Below are positions 17,988-25,516 of a DNA stretch of 64,000 bases, one piece after another. Each line of letters begins with the position of its first letter. The first letter of the stretch is position 1. The translations under genes were made by a program, and so were the position numbers. Origin of the DNA: DATJPR01 sp963811705 (lineage in GTDB: Bacteria > Bacteroidota > Ignavibacteria > UBA10030 > UBA6906); contig CAWESL010000007.1 of the NCBI GenBank assembly GCA_963811705.1, positions 620,001 through 684,000 on the forward strand, given 5' to 3'. The notes under the pieces were generated by a model, which was not told where the DNA came from, made no database searches, and worked only from the letters and a program-made list of their open reading frames with translations.

Positions 17988-18525
17988 TTTTCAAGAACTC
18001 CTGCACTTTCCGCAGTGCGTGGAAATAATTCGCTTTCAATCCGCCGATCGATGTCTTCAGGATCTCCGAAATCTCCTCGTAGGAGAGTTCGTCGTAATAT
18101 CGGAGGACGAACACCGCCCGTTGCTTTTCCGGCAACGTGGCGACAGCACGTTCCACAAGCGACTCCGTTTCCTTCAGCTCCACTTTCGCGGAGGGATCGT
18201 CACCCGCAGGAAAAATCCTGTTGATGATCTCGCTCTCACGCAGGTAATTCACCAGCTGACGCTTCCGGACGACGTTGAGCGAAAGGTTGACCGCAATCCG
18301 GTAGAGCCAGGTAAAGAGGCTCGAGTCGCCGCGAAAATCGCCCAGCGAAACAAACGCCTTGACGAACGTTTCCTGGGCAACATCGTCCGCGTCTTCATGC
18401 GTGCCGACAATACGACGGGAGACCCAGTAGACCCGGGTCTGGTAACGTCTCATCAGACCAGTAAATGCCTGACGGTTGCCGTTTCGCACTGCCTCCACGA
18501 GTTCAAGGTCTGAAGGCGGTTCCAT
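17956..18525 (-). CDS. ECF-type RNA polymerase sigma factor
   Basis: 189 residues with the two ECF domains. Region 2 is at about 20-90 (DADDVAQETFVKAFVSL and FTWLYRIAVNLSLN, the promoter-melting/core-binding helices). Region 4 is at about 125-180 (LPEKQRAVFVLRYYDELSYEEISEIL, helix-turn-helix). Group resembles RpoE/SigW-like factors. It is followed by an overlapping membrane anti-sigma candidate and a Spy/CpxP-like protein, suggesting an envelope-stress regulon. The HIT-family gene lies 48 nt upstream and may be cotranscribed. Target promoters were not identified. Confidence 0.92.
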   Translation of the reverse strand: MEPPSDLELVEAVRNGNRQAFTGLMRRYQTRVYWVSRRIVGTHEDADDVAQETFVKAFVSLGDFRGDSSLFTWLYRIAVNLSLNVVRKRQLVNYLRESEIINRIFPAGDDPSAKVELKETESLVERAVATLPEKQRAVFVLRYYDELSYEEISEILKTSIGGLKANYFHALRKVQEFLKNETSTGKDHS

Positions 18526-18573
18526 GCAACCATTCAGGTCTGTGTATCTTTGACATTACCTGCCGGTAAACGT

Positions 18574-19137
18574 TTAATGGGTCGATTTTCCCCGTTTCTC
18601 AGAGGAATTCGGTTCTGAAGAGGCCTGATCGTTCACCTGGTCCTGAAATGCCTGCCGCAATTTGGCCAGGGTTGATTTCATGTCTTCGGATATCACCTTC
18701 GTGTCTGCAATCACAGGCATAAAATTGGTGTCGCCGTTCCATCGGGGGACAACGTGAAAATGGACATGATCGTCGACCCCCGCCCCGCCGACTCTCCCAA
18801 GATTCGCCCCGATATTGAACCCTTCGGGGTGAACCGTCGTCAACAACGCGCGCACGGCCATTTGGATCGTCGTCATAATATCCGTCTGTTCCTCAGTGGA
18901 CAGGGAGAGAAGGTTATCGGTTTGACGATTCGGCACGACCATGACATGCCCGCTGTTGTAGGGATAGCGGTTCATGATCACAAAGCAGAGCGCGGACCGC
19001 CAGACAATCAGATTCGCGGTATCGTCGCCTGCGTTCAGCGCCGCAGTGAAGATGCTTGCATCGCCGGGCTTTTTCGCCTCGGCTTCATGAAACGTGGCGA
19101 TATACTGGGACCGCCAGGGAGACCACATGCGATCCAT
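18574..19137 (-). CDS. HIT-family nucleotide hydrolase/phosphorylase
   Basis: 187-residue histidine-triad protein, with the triad HVHFHVV at His124, His126 and His128 acting on a dinucleoside polyphosphate or nucleoside phosphate ester. The N-terminal MWSPWRSQYI resembles the Ap4A phosphorylase-like branch of the HIT family. A Ser/Gln-rich tail of about 20 residues follows the fold. The ATG at 19135-19137 is preceded by AAAGGAAC. Substrate cannot be settled from sequence. Confidence 0.88.
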   Translation of the reverse strand: MDRMWSPWRSQYIATFHEAEAKKPGDASIFTAALNAGDDTANLIVWRSALCFVIMNRYPYNSGHVMVVPNRQTDNLLSLSTEEQTDIMTTIQMAVRALLTTVHPEGFNIGANLGRVGGAGVDDHVHFHVVPRWNGDTNFMPVIADTKVISEDMKSTLAKLRQAFQDQVNDQASSEPNSSEKRGKSTH

Positions 19138-19165
19138 ACGTGTTCCTTTCTTCTCGAATCAAACA

Positions 19166-19239
19166 GAACAGGTAGCGAAGAGCACAAAGCGCCGAGTGCT
19201 CAAGGCAACCTCTCGCTATATGCTGCGCGCTACCTGTTC
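19166..19239. repeat. Nested inverted repeat between EF-G-like and HIT genes
   Basis: Outer arms GAACAGGTAGCG (19166-19177) and CGCTACCTGTTC (19228-19239) are perfectly complementary over 12 nt. Inside them GAGCAC (19180-19185) pairs with GTGCTC (19196-19201). The region between also contains the word-like CGCTATATGCTGCG. No T-run follows on either strand, so it is not an ordinary terminator; it could form a cruciform or mRNA hairpin ahead of the HIT gene. Confidence 0.6.
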
Positions 19240-19306
19240 GACACCGAAGAGCTGAGGTTCCGGCGGACAGACTTCCTGGGGTGCGTAGCTCCGGCGAGCC
19301 GTGGAC

Positions 19307-21412
19307 CTATGCCTCGACTTCTTTGTTCTTGTTCTTCTCCGCCGCCGCAATCACCTTCTCGGCCTGATCCCTCGGCATCTCTTCGTAATGGGAGAACGAG
19401 GCCGTGAAGACCCCGCGTCCCCCGGTCTTCGATCGCAGGATGGTCGCGTATTTATGCAGCTCTGCCGCAGGCACCGTTGCCCGGATGACCTGATACTTCC
19501 CGACGGATTCCATCCCCGCAATCTTGCCGCGCCGCGAGGAGATGTCTCCCATGACATCCCCCATGGCATCCTCGGGGACCTTCACCTCTATAGTATAGAT
19601 CGGTTCCAGCAGCACCGGCTTCGCTTCAAGAAATCCCTTCTTGAAAGCCTGCGACCCGGCGATCTTGAACGCCATTTCAGACGAGTCCACATCATGGTAC
19701 GAACCGTAATGGAGCGCCACTCTGACATCCACAACAGGATACCCGGCGAGGACCCCTTCCTTCATCGATTCGATGACTCCCTTTTCAACCGCCGGGATGA
19801 ATTTCCCCGGCACCACGCCGCCGACGATCTCATCCAGAAACTCGAACCCCTGGCCGCGTTTGAGCGGTTCAAGACGGAGGTGAACATGTCCGTACTGGCC
19901 GTGCCCTCCGGTCTGCTTCTTGTGCTTGTACTCGGAATCCTTGACCACCGCCTTGATGGTCTCGCGATATGCGACTTTCGGCTCCACCAGCTCGACGTCG
20001 ACGCTGTACCGCTGTTTCAGTCTCTTCACCACAATGTCAAGGTGCAGCTCTCCCTGCCCGCTCAGAATGGTCTGATGCAGTTCGCCGTCGACCTTGATCA
20101 TAAATGTGGGGTCTTCCTCGTGGAGCGTGTGCAGACCCGTGGCAATCTTGTCTTCGTCGCCCTTGGCTTTCGCAACGATTGCCGCATGAAAGACCGGCTC
20201 CGGGAATTTGATGGGCGCGAAGACAAGCCCCGCACCTTTCGCGCTCAGCGTATCGTTGGTGTGCGTATCCTTGAGCTTCACGACGGCACCGAGATCGCCC
20301 GCCATCAGTTTCCCGATTTCCTTCCGGTCCTTGCCGTTCATCACGTACAATTGCGCCAGCCGTTCCGTTTTTCCGTTGGATCCGTTCACGAGGTCCAGCC
20401 CCGGCGACGCGGTTCCGCCGTAGACACGGAAGTACGAGAGTTCGCCGACGTGCGACTCGGACACGGTCTTAAAGGTGAAGAGCGCCGGTGGACCGGCAGG
20501 GTCCGCCGGGATCAGGATAGGCTGACCGTTCGCGGCTCCCGCCGTCGTCGCTGTCGCCGCTTCCCGCTCGTTTGGGGCCGGAGTGTCATCGACGAGAACA
20601 TCGAGGAGACCGCTCACGCCGATATTCTGCGTCGCGGACAGACAGACCAGGGGAAATAGCTTCCCGCGGCGAATGGCGTTTTTCAGTCCCGTGCGGAGAT
20701 CATCTTCCGAGAGTGTCCCCGCTTCGAGATATTTGTTGAGCAGCGCTTCATCCGTCTCTGCCACGGCTTCAAACAACTGCTGGCGCATCGTGTCGGCTTT
20801 CGCCTTCGCATCCGCCGGAATCTCCGCCTCCACGGCCTTGCCGTTGCCACCCGCCGGATACTTCATCGCCTTCATTTTCACGACATCGATGACGGTATCA
20901 AAGCCCAGTCCCTGTTTCGCTGGAAACTGAAGGGGCACAATATCGTGGCTGAGGCTGTCCTTCGTCTGTTCGACCGCCCTGTCGAAGTCGGCGTTTTCCT
21001 GATCCACCTTATTGACGGCGTATACACATCCGCATCCGTATTCCGCCGCATACCGTACGACGATTTCGGTTCCCACTTCCGGACCTTCGACCGCCTTGAT
21101 GAGGACGACGGCCGTGTCGGCAACGCGGAGTGCTTCCTTCACTTCTCCCGTGAAATCAAGATAGCCCGGAGTGTCGAGAATGTTGATCTTCGTGTTTTTC
21201 CACTCGGAGTAAAGGAGGGAGGTGTTGATGGAAATCTGGCGGGACGTTTCATCGGAATGGTAATCGGAGAGGGTGTTCCCCTCTTCGACCTTGCCGAGGC
21301 GGGTTGTACCTCCGGCGGAGAAGATCATTGCCTCAGCGAGAGAGGTCTTCCCCGCCCCTCCGTGGCCGATGAGGGCCACGTTGCGGATGCGGTCAGGCGT
21401 ATATTCCTTCAT
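19307..21412 (-). CDS. EF-G-like translational GTPase (second EF-G type)
   Basis: 701-residue GTPase with EF-G architecture. G1 is GHGGAGKT (16-23), G3 is DTPGY (80-84), G4 is NKVD (134-137), followed by domains II-V with the EF-G IV core (GHGQYGHVHL) and a C-terminal half-barrel. The sequence around G1-G3 differs from canonical EF-G: Ala-rich P-loop and Tyr84 where classical translational GTPases carry the catalytic His (DTPGH). This marks it as the EF-G-like/FusA2 branch rather than the housekeeping fusA. GGAGG lies 13 nt before the ATG. Its exact role (translocation, recycling or other) is unknown. Confidence 0.85.
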   Translation of the reverse strand: MKEYTPDRIRNVALIGHGGAGKTSLAEAMIFSAGGTTRLGKVEEGNTLSDYHSDETSRQISINTSLLYSEWKNTKINILDTPGYLDFTGEVKEALRVADTAVVLIKAVEGPEVGTEIVVRYAAEYGCGCVYAVNKVDQENADFDRAVEQTKDSLSHDIVPLQFPAKQGLGFDTVIDVVKMKAMKYPAGGNGKAVEAEIPADAKAKADTMRQQLFEAVAETDEALLNKYLEAGTLSEDDLRTGLKNAIRRGKLFPLVCLSATQNIGVSGLLDVLVDDTPAPNEREAATATTAGAANGQPILIPADPAGPPALFTFKTVSESHVGELSYFRVYGGTASPGLDLVNGSNGKTERLAQLYVMNGKDRKEIGKLMAGDLGAVVKLKDTHTNDTLSAKGAGLVFAPIKFPEPVFHAAIVAKAKGDEDKIATGLHTLHEEDPTFMIKVDGELHQTILSGQGELHLDIVVKRLKQRYSVDVELVEPKVAYRETIKAVVKDSEYKHKKQTGGHGQYGHVHLRLEPLKRGQGFEFLDEIVGGVVPGKFIPAVEKGVIESMKEGVLAGYPVVDVRVALHYGSYHDVDSSEMAFKIAGSQAFKKGFLEAKPVLLEPIYTIEVKVPEDAMGDVMGDISSRRGKIAGMESVGKYQVIRATVPAAELHKYATILRSKTGGRGVFTASFSHYEEMPRDQAEKVIAAAEKNKNKEVEA

Positions 21413-21545
21413 ACTGTGTCAAGTCCTCCAGCATAGTCACCCGTCATGGCAACGGGGTGGTCGATGATGTATCATCCTCGGGGCTCTTCCGAACGACCCG
21501 GCAGTGTTAGACTGCAAACCGTACGGGGGTTGTCCGGTATCCCAC

Positions 21546-21932
21546 TCAGGAACGGATGCGTTCAAGAAAAGTCCGGATGCCGCGCACAACAGCGGACGCG
21601 AACGATATCCCTTCCAGTAACGGCCCCTCGATCCGATCCTGCACGCGGCGTTCGAGCTCGACAATGTTATCGGCGACCTGACGGATGGACGCAATGGAGT
21701 CACGCACCGTCAGAACCTGATCGTCGATGCTCTCGGCGATGCTTTTCAGACGTGTCGTGACGTATTCGGTATTTTCAAGAATCGGGACAACCCGCGCACT
21801 GATATCCCTCACGTCCCTCTCCACTTCGCCAAGCGTTTTTTTGAAGCGGACCAGCACCGTGATGAGATAGATACAGAGGATCGTGAGGGAAAGAAGGGCG
21901 ATAATTTCGATGATTGTCAGGAGATCGTTCAC
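21546..21932 (-). CDS. DUF948-family membrane-anchored coiled-coil protein
   Basis: 128 residues: an N-terminal transmembrane helix (about 5-27, IIEIIALLSLTILCIYLITV) then a heptad-patterned helical region, matching the DUF948 family. The start is GTG at 21930-21932. It is followed on the chromosome by another membrane-anchored helical protein (YtxH), and such pairs are common; both may be envelope stress or structural proteins. No catalytic residues are visible. Confidence 0.75.
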   Translation of the reverse strand: MNDLLTIIEIIALLSLTILCIYLITVLVRFKKTLGEVERDVRDISARVVPILENTEYVTTRLKSIAESIDDQVLTVRDSIASIRQVADNIVELERRVQDRIEGPLLEGISFASAVVRGIRTFLERIRS

Positions 21933-22030
21933 AAGCGGCTCCAGGAAGAAGGGGATTTCCGCGGGCGCGGATTGAGGTTACCCCGTGCCTCCATGATGAA
22001 GAGTGGAGACGCGGGGAGAACACGCTGGCG

Positions 22031-22426
22031 TTACGACCGTCGGCGCTCGTCTTTGTACGCCTCGACGCCGGCTTTCAAGGCATCCTTCACCTTCTGACCC
22101 TCTTCGACGATCGGGGCGACCTTTGTGCGAGCATCGGACAGGACCTTGTCTGCGTCCTGCAGCAGAGAGTCGGCCTTCTTCTTCGCCTCGCCAAGGAGCT
22201 GATCGGAGCGACGCTTGGCTTCTGTCACGATATCTCCCGCCGTGCTCCTTGCCTTCTGAAGTGCTTCTTCTGCGTTGTCGACGAGGTCTCCGGCTTTTTC
22301 TTTGATATCAGCCCGGAGCTCCTTGCCGCTCTTTGGCGCGTACAAGAGCGCGACAATCGCGCCGACAGCACTGCCTGCAAGAAGACCGATGACCAGACCT
22401 TTCAGCAATCCATTGTTTTCGGCCAT
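22031..22426 (-). CDS. YtxH-domain protein
   Basis: 131 residues: a Gly/Ala-rich membrane helix (about 8-28, LVIGLLAGSAVGAIVALLYAP) followed by PKSGKELR, the YtxH signature, and a long Lys/Glu/Ala-rich amphipathic helix. YtxH proteins are general-stress associated in Bacillus; molecular role unknown. The ATG at 22424-22426 with GAGG upstream was preferred to an upstream frame extension that looks non-coding. Confidence 0.82.
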   Translation of the reverse strand: MAENNGLLKGLVIGLLAGSAVGAIVALLYAPKSGKELRADIKEKAGDLVDNAEEALQKARSTAGDIVTEAKRRSDQLLGEAKKKADSLLQDADKVLSDARTKVAPIVEEGQKVKDALKAGVEAYKDERRRS

Positions 22427-22812
22427 ATGTGCCTCATGAGGAAATTCACTATTCAATGTCAGTATATCAACTTCGCCCGAAAGAAGCAACGACACGCAGC
22501 CGACCGGCCATGAACAACGCGCATCCCGCCGGAAGAAGCGGGATGCGACAAGAAAATCTCAGCACCGAGCCTCGAGCTTGATGCTCACGATGCGTGGCCG
22601 ATTCCCCTGGGGCTCGCTGCATCACGTCGTCGAGGAACCCGTCGGTCGGAACACCAACGCCGGTCAAGCTATCGTTGCATGATCCCGACACAAATGAGGT
22701 ACGGGACACCCGCCTGCCTCGTACGCAATTCGACGGCGGGCAGGCTCATTCCATCAATAATTTTGACTTCATCCCGCCCCTGCAGGACTCGGCAAAATTC
22801 CTTGGAATGGTA
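22427..22812. other. Gene-free stretch between ytxH and the AURKAIP1-like gene
   Basis: No convincing coding sequence on either strand. It holds one strong hairpin: CGCATCCCGC at 22520-22529 with GCGGGATGCG at 22538-22547 (10-bp stem, no adjacent T-run), possibly a terminator for the short upstream gene. There is also a smaller GCCTGCC/GGCAGGC inverted repeat near 22710-22745. Confidence 0.5.
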
Positions 22813-22908
22813 CTAACGGATCTTCTTCTTGTAACGCATCTTTCTCAGGCGCTTCTTTCGCTTGTGTGTCGCCATCTTGTGGCGCTTGCGCTTCTTGCCG
22901 CTCGGCAT
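22813..22908 (-). CDS. AURKAIP1/COX24-like 31-residue basic protein
   Basis: Tiny ORF translating to PSGKKRKRHKMATHKRKK after the initiator Met and ending YKKKIR. It is almost entirely Lys/Arg/His and matches the AURKAIP1/COX24 C-terminal domain family seen as a stand-alone protein in Bacteroidota. Homologues are ribosomal (mitochondrial mS38, mycobacterial bS22), so it is likely a small-subunit ribosomal protein. AAAGGAGGG six nt before the ATG is the best Shine-Dalgarno in the window. A word-like repeat (R6 copy a) lies about 45 nt upstream. Confidence 0.85.
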   Translation of the reverse strand: MPSGKKRKRHKMATHKRKKRLRKMRYKKKIR

Positions 22909-22953
22909 GATCCCTCCTTTCTTAGATACAAGTATTGTCTATTCGGCTAAGAG

Positions 22954-22978
22954 TATGAAGTAGGACGTAGGGAGTAAG
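22954..22978. repeat. GAAGTAGGACGTAGG word repeat (family R6, copy a)
   Basis: TATGAAGTAGGACGTAGGG closely matches AATGAAGTACGACGTATGA at 47954-47972. Both lie just upstream of a minus-strand gene start (the AURKAIP1-like gene and nuoE). Confidence 0.5.
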
Positions 22979-22995
22979 AAGAAATCGTGTCCAAG

Positions 22996-23018
22996 TCCCA
23001 TAGTCTCAAAGTCTCAGA
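22996..23018. repeat. AGTCTCAAAGTCTCAGA repeat (family R2, copy b)
   Basis: Reverse orientation of the TCTGAGACT wording at 11999-12024; it runs directly into the R3 copy that follows. Confidence 0.55.
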
Positions 23019-23043
23019 TCTCCCCCTCCCCCCATCTCCCCAT
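23019..23043. repeat. TCTCCCCCTCCCCCCATC repeat (family R3, copy a)
   Basis: Pyrimidine-only tract ending 5 nt short of the stop codon (minus strand) of the zinc-ribbon/TPR gene. Near-identical wording recurs at 48071-48104 and, inverted, at 55744-55774. Confidence 0.6.
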
Positions 23044-23048
23044 CCGCT

Positions 23049-23900
23049 TCACTGCACGCTCCCGTGCTGTTCAAGAATTTTTTGTGCCCGCTTTCCCAGG
23101 TCCGTCTGGGTGTTGATCGCCGTCGCCCTCCTGAACCATGCGTTCGACGAATCCATCTCCCCCATCTGCAGGAATACGATGCCGAGGTTGAATGCCGCCG
23201 GCTGATGGGAGGGAACCTGTTCGAACGCCCGTCGCATCTCCTTGACGGCCGTGGAGTAATCGTCGAACGCGTGTACCGAGTCCGTCAAGCCGAGATTATA
23301 ATAACAGACTCCCATATCGACCCTGGCATTCGCATTCGTTGCTTCTTTTGCCAGGTACTTCTTATAGTTCTCGATTGCGGGAAGATAGAACCCTCCGTCC
23401 TGTTGCATGTTCGCGAGGTGGAGGCGCAGCGACATGTCGCCGGGGCTTGCCTCTGCCGCCTGTCTCGCCTGTTCGATTTCCGCGGCACTGACCTTCGGCG
23501 TCTGGTTTGACGGGAACTCTTTTGTCTCCGTCGTGGTGCTGGAAGAAGATGGACGGGAAAACCATTCGGTATACGCGATCACGCCGGCCAAGGCAAGGAT
23601 GGCGACGAGCGCGATGTACGGCCAATAGTCCTTGCGCTTTTCGCCGCTTTGAGATTTCACGGGCCGCTTCTGCGCCTTCGGAGGCTTCGGCTTGGGAGGC
23701 GGGAGCGCCTTCAATCGGACGCCGCAAGACTGGCAATAGTCGGCAGCCGGATCATTCTTCTGGCCGCACGCTTTGCAGACGACGGCTTCCCCTGGGTCGG
23801 TCGCTGTGAAATCGACGGGGGTATGGCAGTTTGGACACACGGTGTCACGGAGCGTCAACCGGTGACCGCATTGTCCGCATGTAATCAGTGCCTGCGCCAT
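23049..23900 (-). CDS. Zinc-ribbon membrane protein with TPR repeats
   Basis: 283 residues. Two N-terminal C4 zinc ribbons (CGQCG...CPNC, about 8-25; CKACG...CQSCG, about 42-59), a Pro/Lys-rich linker, one transmembrane helix (about 92-115, YIALVAILALAGVIAYTEW) and a C-terminal TPR solenoid (about 140-275). The topology suggests cytosolic zinc ribbons and an exported TPR scaffold. Function not recognised; adjacent genes (HU, SppA) give no clear hint. The stop is followed by R3/R2 repeats. Confidence 0.75.
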   Translation of the reverse strand: MAQALITCGQCGHRLTLRDTVCPNCHTPVDFTATDPGEAVVCKACGQKNDPAADYCQSCGVRLKALPPPKPKPPKAQKRPVKSQSGEKRKDYWPYIALVAILALAGVIAYTEWFSRPSSSSTTTETKEFPSNQTPKVSAAEIEQARQAAEASPGDMSLRLHLANMQQDGGFYLPAIENYKKYLAKEATNANARVDMGVCYYNLGLTDSVHAFDDYSTAVKEMRRAFEQVPSHQPAAFNLGIVFLQMGEMDSSNAWFRRATAINTQTDLGKRAQKILEQHGSVQ

Positions 23901-23913
23901 GCGTCGTTCCTTC

Positions 23914-24240
23914 TTATTCCTCGACCTCGGCCGCGCCCTTGTGCTCCGACGCGAGTTTCTTCATGCTTTCATTGACGAGGGTCTTGACCTCTTTGGAGAC
24001 CTTGAAGAGGGGGACCCAGTGCTCTCCCACCATGACCTGCTGACCGGTCCTGGGATTGCGCGCAACGCGACCTTTCCGCTTCTTGACCTTGTAACTTCCG
24101 AACCCCCGTATCTCGATGTTCCGCCCTTCCTTCATCGCATTGATGACGGTGGAGATGAACCCATCCACCACTGCTTCGGTCTCCACCTTGGTGAGCCCGG
24201 TGGCGCTGGCAATCGTATCAACGATGTCCGCCTTGGTCAA
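23914..24240 (-). CDS. HU/IHF-family DNA-binding protein
   Basis: 108 residues; the first 90 are a normal HU/IHF fold with GFISTVINAMKEGRNIEIRG and the beta-arm region RKGRVARNPRTGQ, which intercalates DNA. A short acidic tail (SEHKGAAEVEE) follows. The start is TTG at 24238-24240, supported by GGAGGA 6 nt upstream. It is a nucleoid architectural protein; HU versus IHF subtype cannot be decided. Placed directly after sppA (35-nt gap). Confidence 0.93.
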   Translation of the reverse strand: MTKADIVDTIASATGLTKVETEAVVDGFISTVINAMKEGRNIEIRGFGSYKVKKRKGRVARNPRTGQQVMVGEHWVPLFKVSKEVKTLVNESMKKLASEHKGAAEVEE

Positions 24241-24275
24241 CGTGTTCCTCCGTCGGGATATGAGAGTAAAAGGAA

Positions 24276-25187
24276 TTACGGTTCGACAAACTTGAAGGAC
24301 AGGACAGGGCGATCGACGATATCCTGCTTGATTTTCCTGACCGCTTCCTCAGTGTCGCCGAAAAAAGATTGGAACAACCCTGCCCGGTGATGTTCACGAA
24401 CGATCGCCGGCTCCCCTTTGATCCCCGCCATCGTTGCCGCAATGTGGATCGCATCCTCGAACGTGCCGATGGTATCGACCAACCCGAGCCGTACTGCCTG
24501 CTCTCCCGTAAACACGCGACCGTCCGCAAGCGAGTCTACCGCCGCAGGACTCATCTTCCTCTCCTTCTCCACGACCGAGATGAACTGCTTGTGGACATCA
24601 TTCATCAATGACTGGAAATACGCCTGGTCGCCTTCGTTCATCGGCCTGGTCGGTGAACCCGCATCCTTGAGTTTCCCCGCCTTGATCGTCTTGACGTCAA
24701 TCCCCAGTTTTGCCAGCGCGTCGTATACCTGGAGGAATTCCGATATCACGCCGATGCTTCCGGTGAGGGTCCCCCTGTTCGCCACGAGGCGTGAGCCGCC
24801 GCAGGCGACATAATAGCCGCCGCTTGCGGCAAGAGAGCCCATCGAGACGATTACCGGCTTTCCGTCGTCGCGTGTCTTCTTCACCTCCTCATACATTTCC
24901 TGGCTCGGCACCACTCCACCTCCGGGCGAATCAATCCGGAGGACAATCGCTTTGATGCCATGCTGGTCCCGGTATTTCTTGAGTTGACGAACAACATCGT
25001 CCGATGAGGAGATCACCCCTTGAAGCTCAACGATGGCGATCTTCTCGCCGGATCCTGAGACCACCGTCTCATTGTCGCTCCCGGTACTGCTCACAATCGC
25101 GAAGAAAAGGAGAACAAAACCTCCGGCGATGACCGCCAGAAATAGCAGGATGGCAATGAACCATTTTGCGGATTTTGACATTTTCAT
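24276..25187 (-). CDS. sppA: Signal peptide peptidase SppA (short form)
   Basis: Membrane-bound serine protease that degrades cleaved signal peptides. 303 residues: one N-terminal transmembrane helix (about 9-33) and a single ClpP-like peptidase_S49 domain, the short SppA form. The nucleophile is Ser122 in SLAASGGYYVACGG, and the dyad lysine is in KAGKLKDAGSP (about 172-174). RIDSPGGGVVPS and GTLTGSIGV are characteristic. Upstream lies a 330-nt repeat-bearing intergenic region; downstream the HU gene. Confidence 0.93.
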   Translation of the reverse strand: MKMSKSAKWFIAILLFLAVIAGGFVLLFFAIVSSTGSDNETVVSGSGEKIAIVELQGVISSSDDVVRQLKKYRDQHGIKAIVLRIDSPGGGVVPSQEMYEEVKKTRDDGKPVIVSMGSLAASGGYYVACGGSRLVANRGTLTGSIGVISEFLQVYDALAKLGIDVKTIKAGKLKDAGSPTRPMNEGDQAYFQSLMNDVHKQFISVVEKERKMSPAAVDSLADGRVFTGEQAVRLGLVDTIGTFEDAIHIAATMAGIKGEPAIVREHHRAGLFQSFFGDTEEAVRKIKQDIVDRPVLSFKFVEP

Positions 25188-25353
25188 GCCTTGTGTCGGG
25201 AAATGAACAGCATTGATCCGGTGTCAGTCATGCCACGACCCGCATTTTCGCGAACATTTCGGCTTGACTGGCATTCGTTACCAAGGAAGGGCTGTAACTT
25301 GTTGATTTGAAGGGAATTGTACGAAATAGGCGGGAGAATGTCAACGGGATCGG

Positions 25354-25386
25354 GAATCTCTAAGCGAGACTTTGAGACTTAGGGAA
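25354..25386. repeat. GAGACTTTGAGACTTAG repeat (family R2, copy c)
   Basis: Words CTCTAAGCGAGAC and TTTGAGACTTAG repeat the GAGACTYTGAGA pattern of 11999-12024 in the same orientation. Confidence 0.5.
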
Positions 25387-25476
25387 TGTGACGACTCGGC
25401 GAACTTGGGTCTTAGCCACCAAGTGTCAAAACAACGCAAGGCGAACGCCAACGTGCAGCGCCCGCCCTGCATCTTA

Positions 25477-25512
25477 CACAGTCCACTGTCCACTGTCCGC
25501 TGTCCGCTTTCT
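25477..25512. repeat. CCACTGTCCACTGTCCGCTG repeat (family R5)
   Basis: Tandem ACTGTCC/GCTGTCC words directly downstream of lon. The similarity to coding DNA at 12237-12270 and 40112-40150 continues across CTGTTTTC into the lon stop codon. On the minus strand, in the lon frame, it would read SGQWTVDC, compared with SGQWTANS and RGQWTGDS inside two T9SS sorting domains. Confidence 0.7.
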
Positions 25513-25516
25513 GTTT

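Larger units (their letters stand above)
25188..25516. other. Gene-free stretch between lon and sppA with word-like repeats
   Basis: No coding sequence. It contains R2 copy c (25354-25386) and R5 (25477-25512), separated by ordinary-looking DNA. It should also carry the sppA promoter and lon 3' end; no clear -35/-10 pair or U-tailed terminator was found. Confidence 0.55.

Noticed and set aside
21440..21545. tRNA-like stretch between EF-G-like and DUF948 genes
   Set aside because: A CAGTCTAACACTG segment looks like an anticodon arm, but there is no T-loop (GGTTCGA) and no acceptor stem.
22467..22709. 80-codon minus-strand ORF
   Set aside because: No homology pattern, it contains a palindromic hairpin, and codon pattern is random. 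Treated as intergenic.
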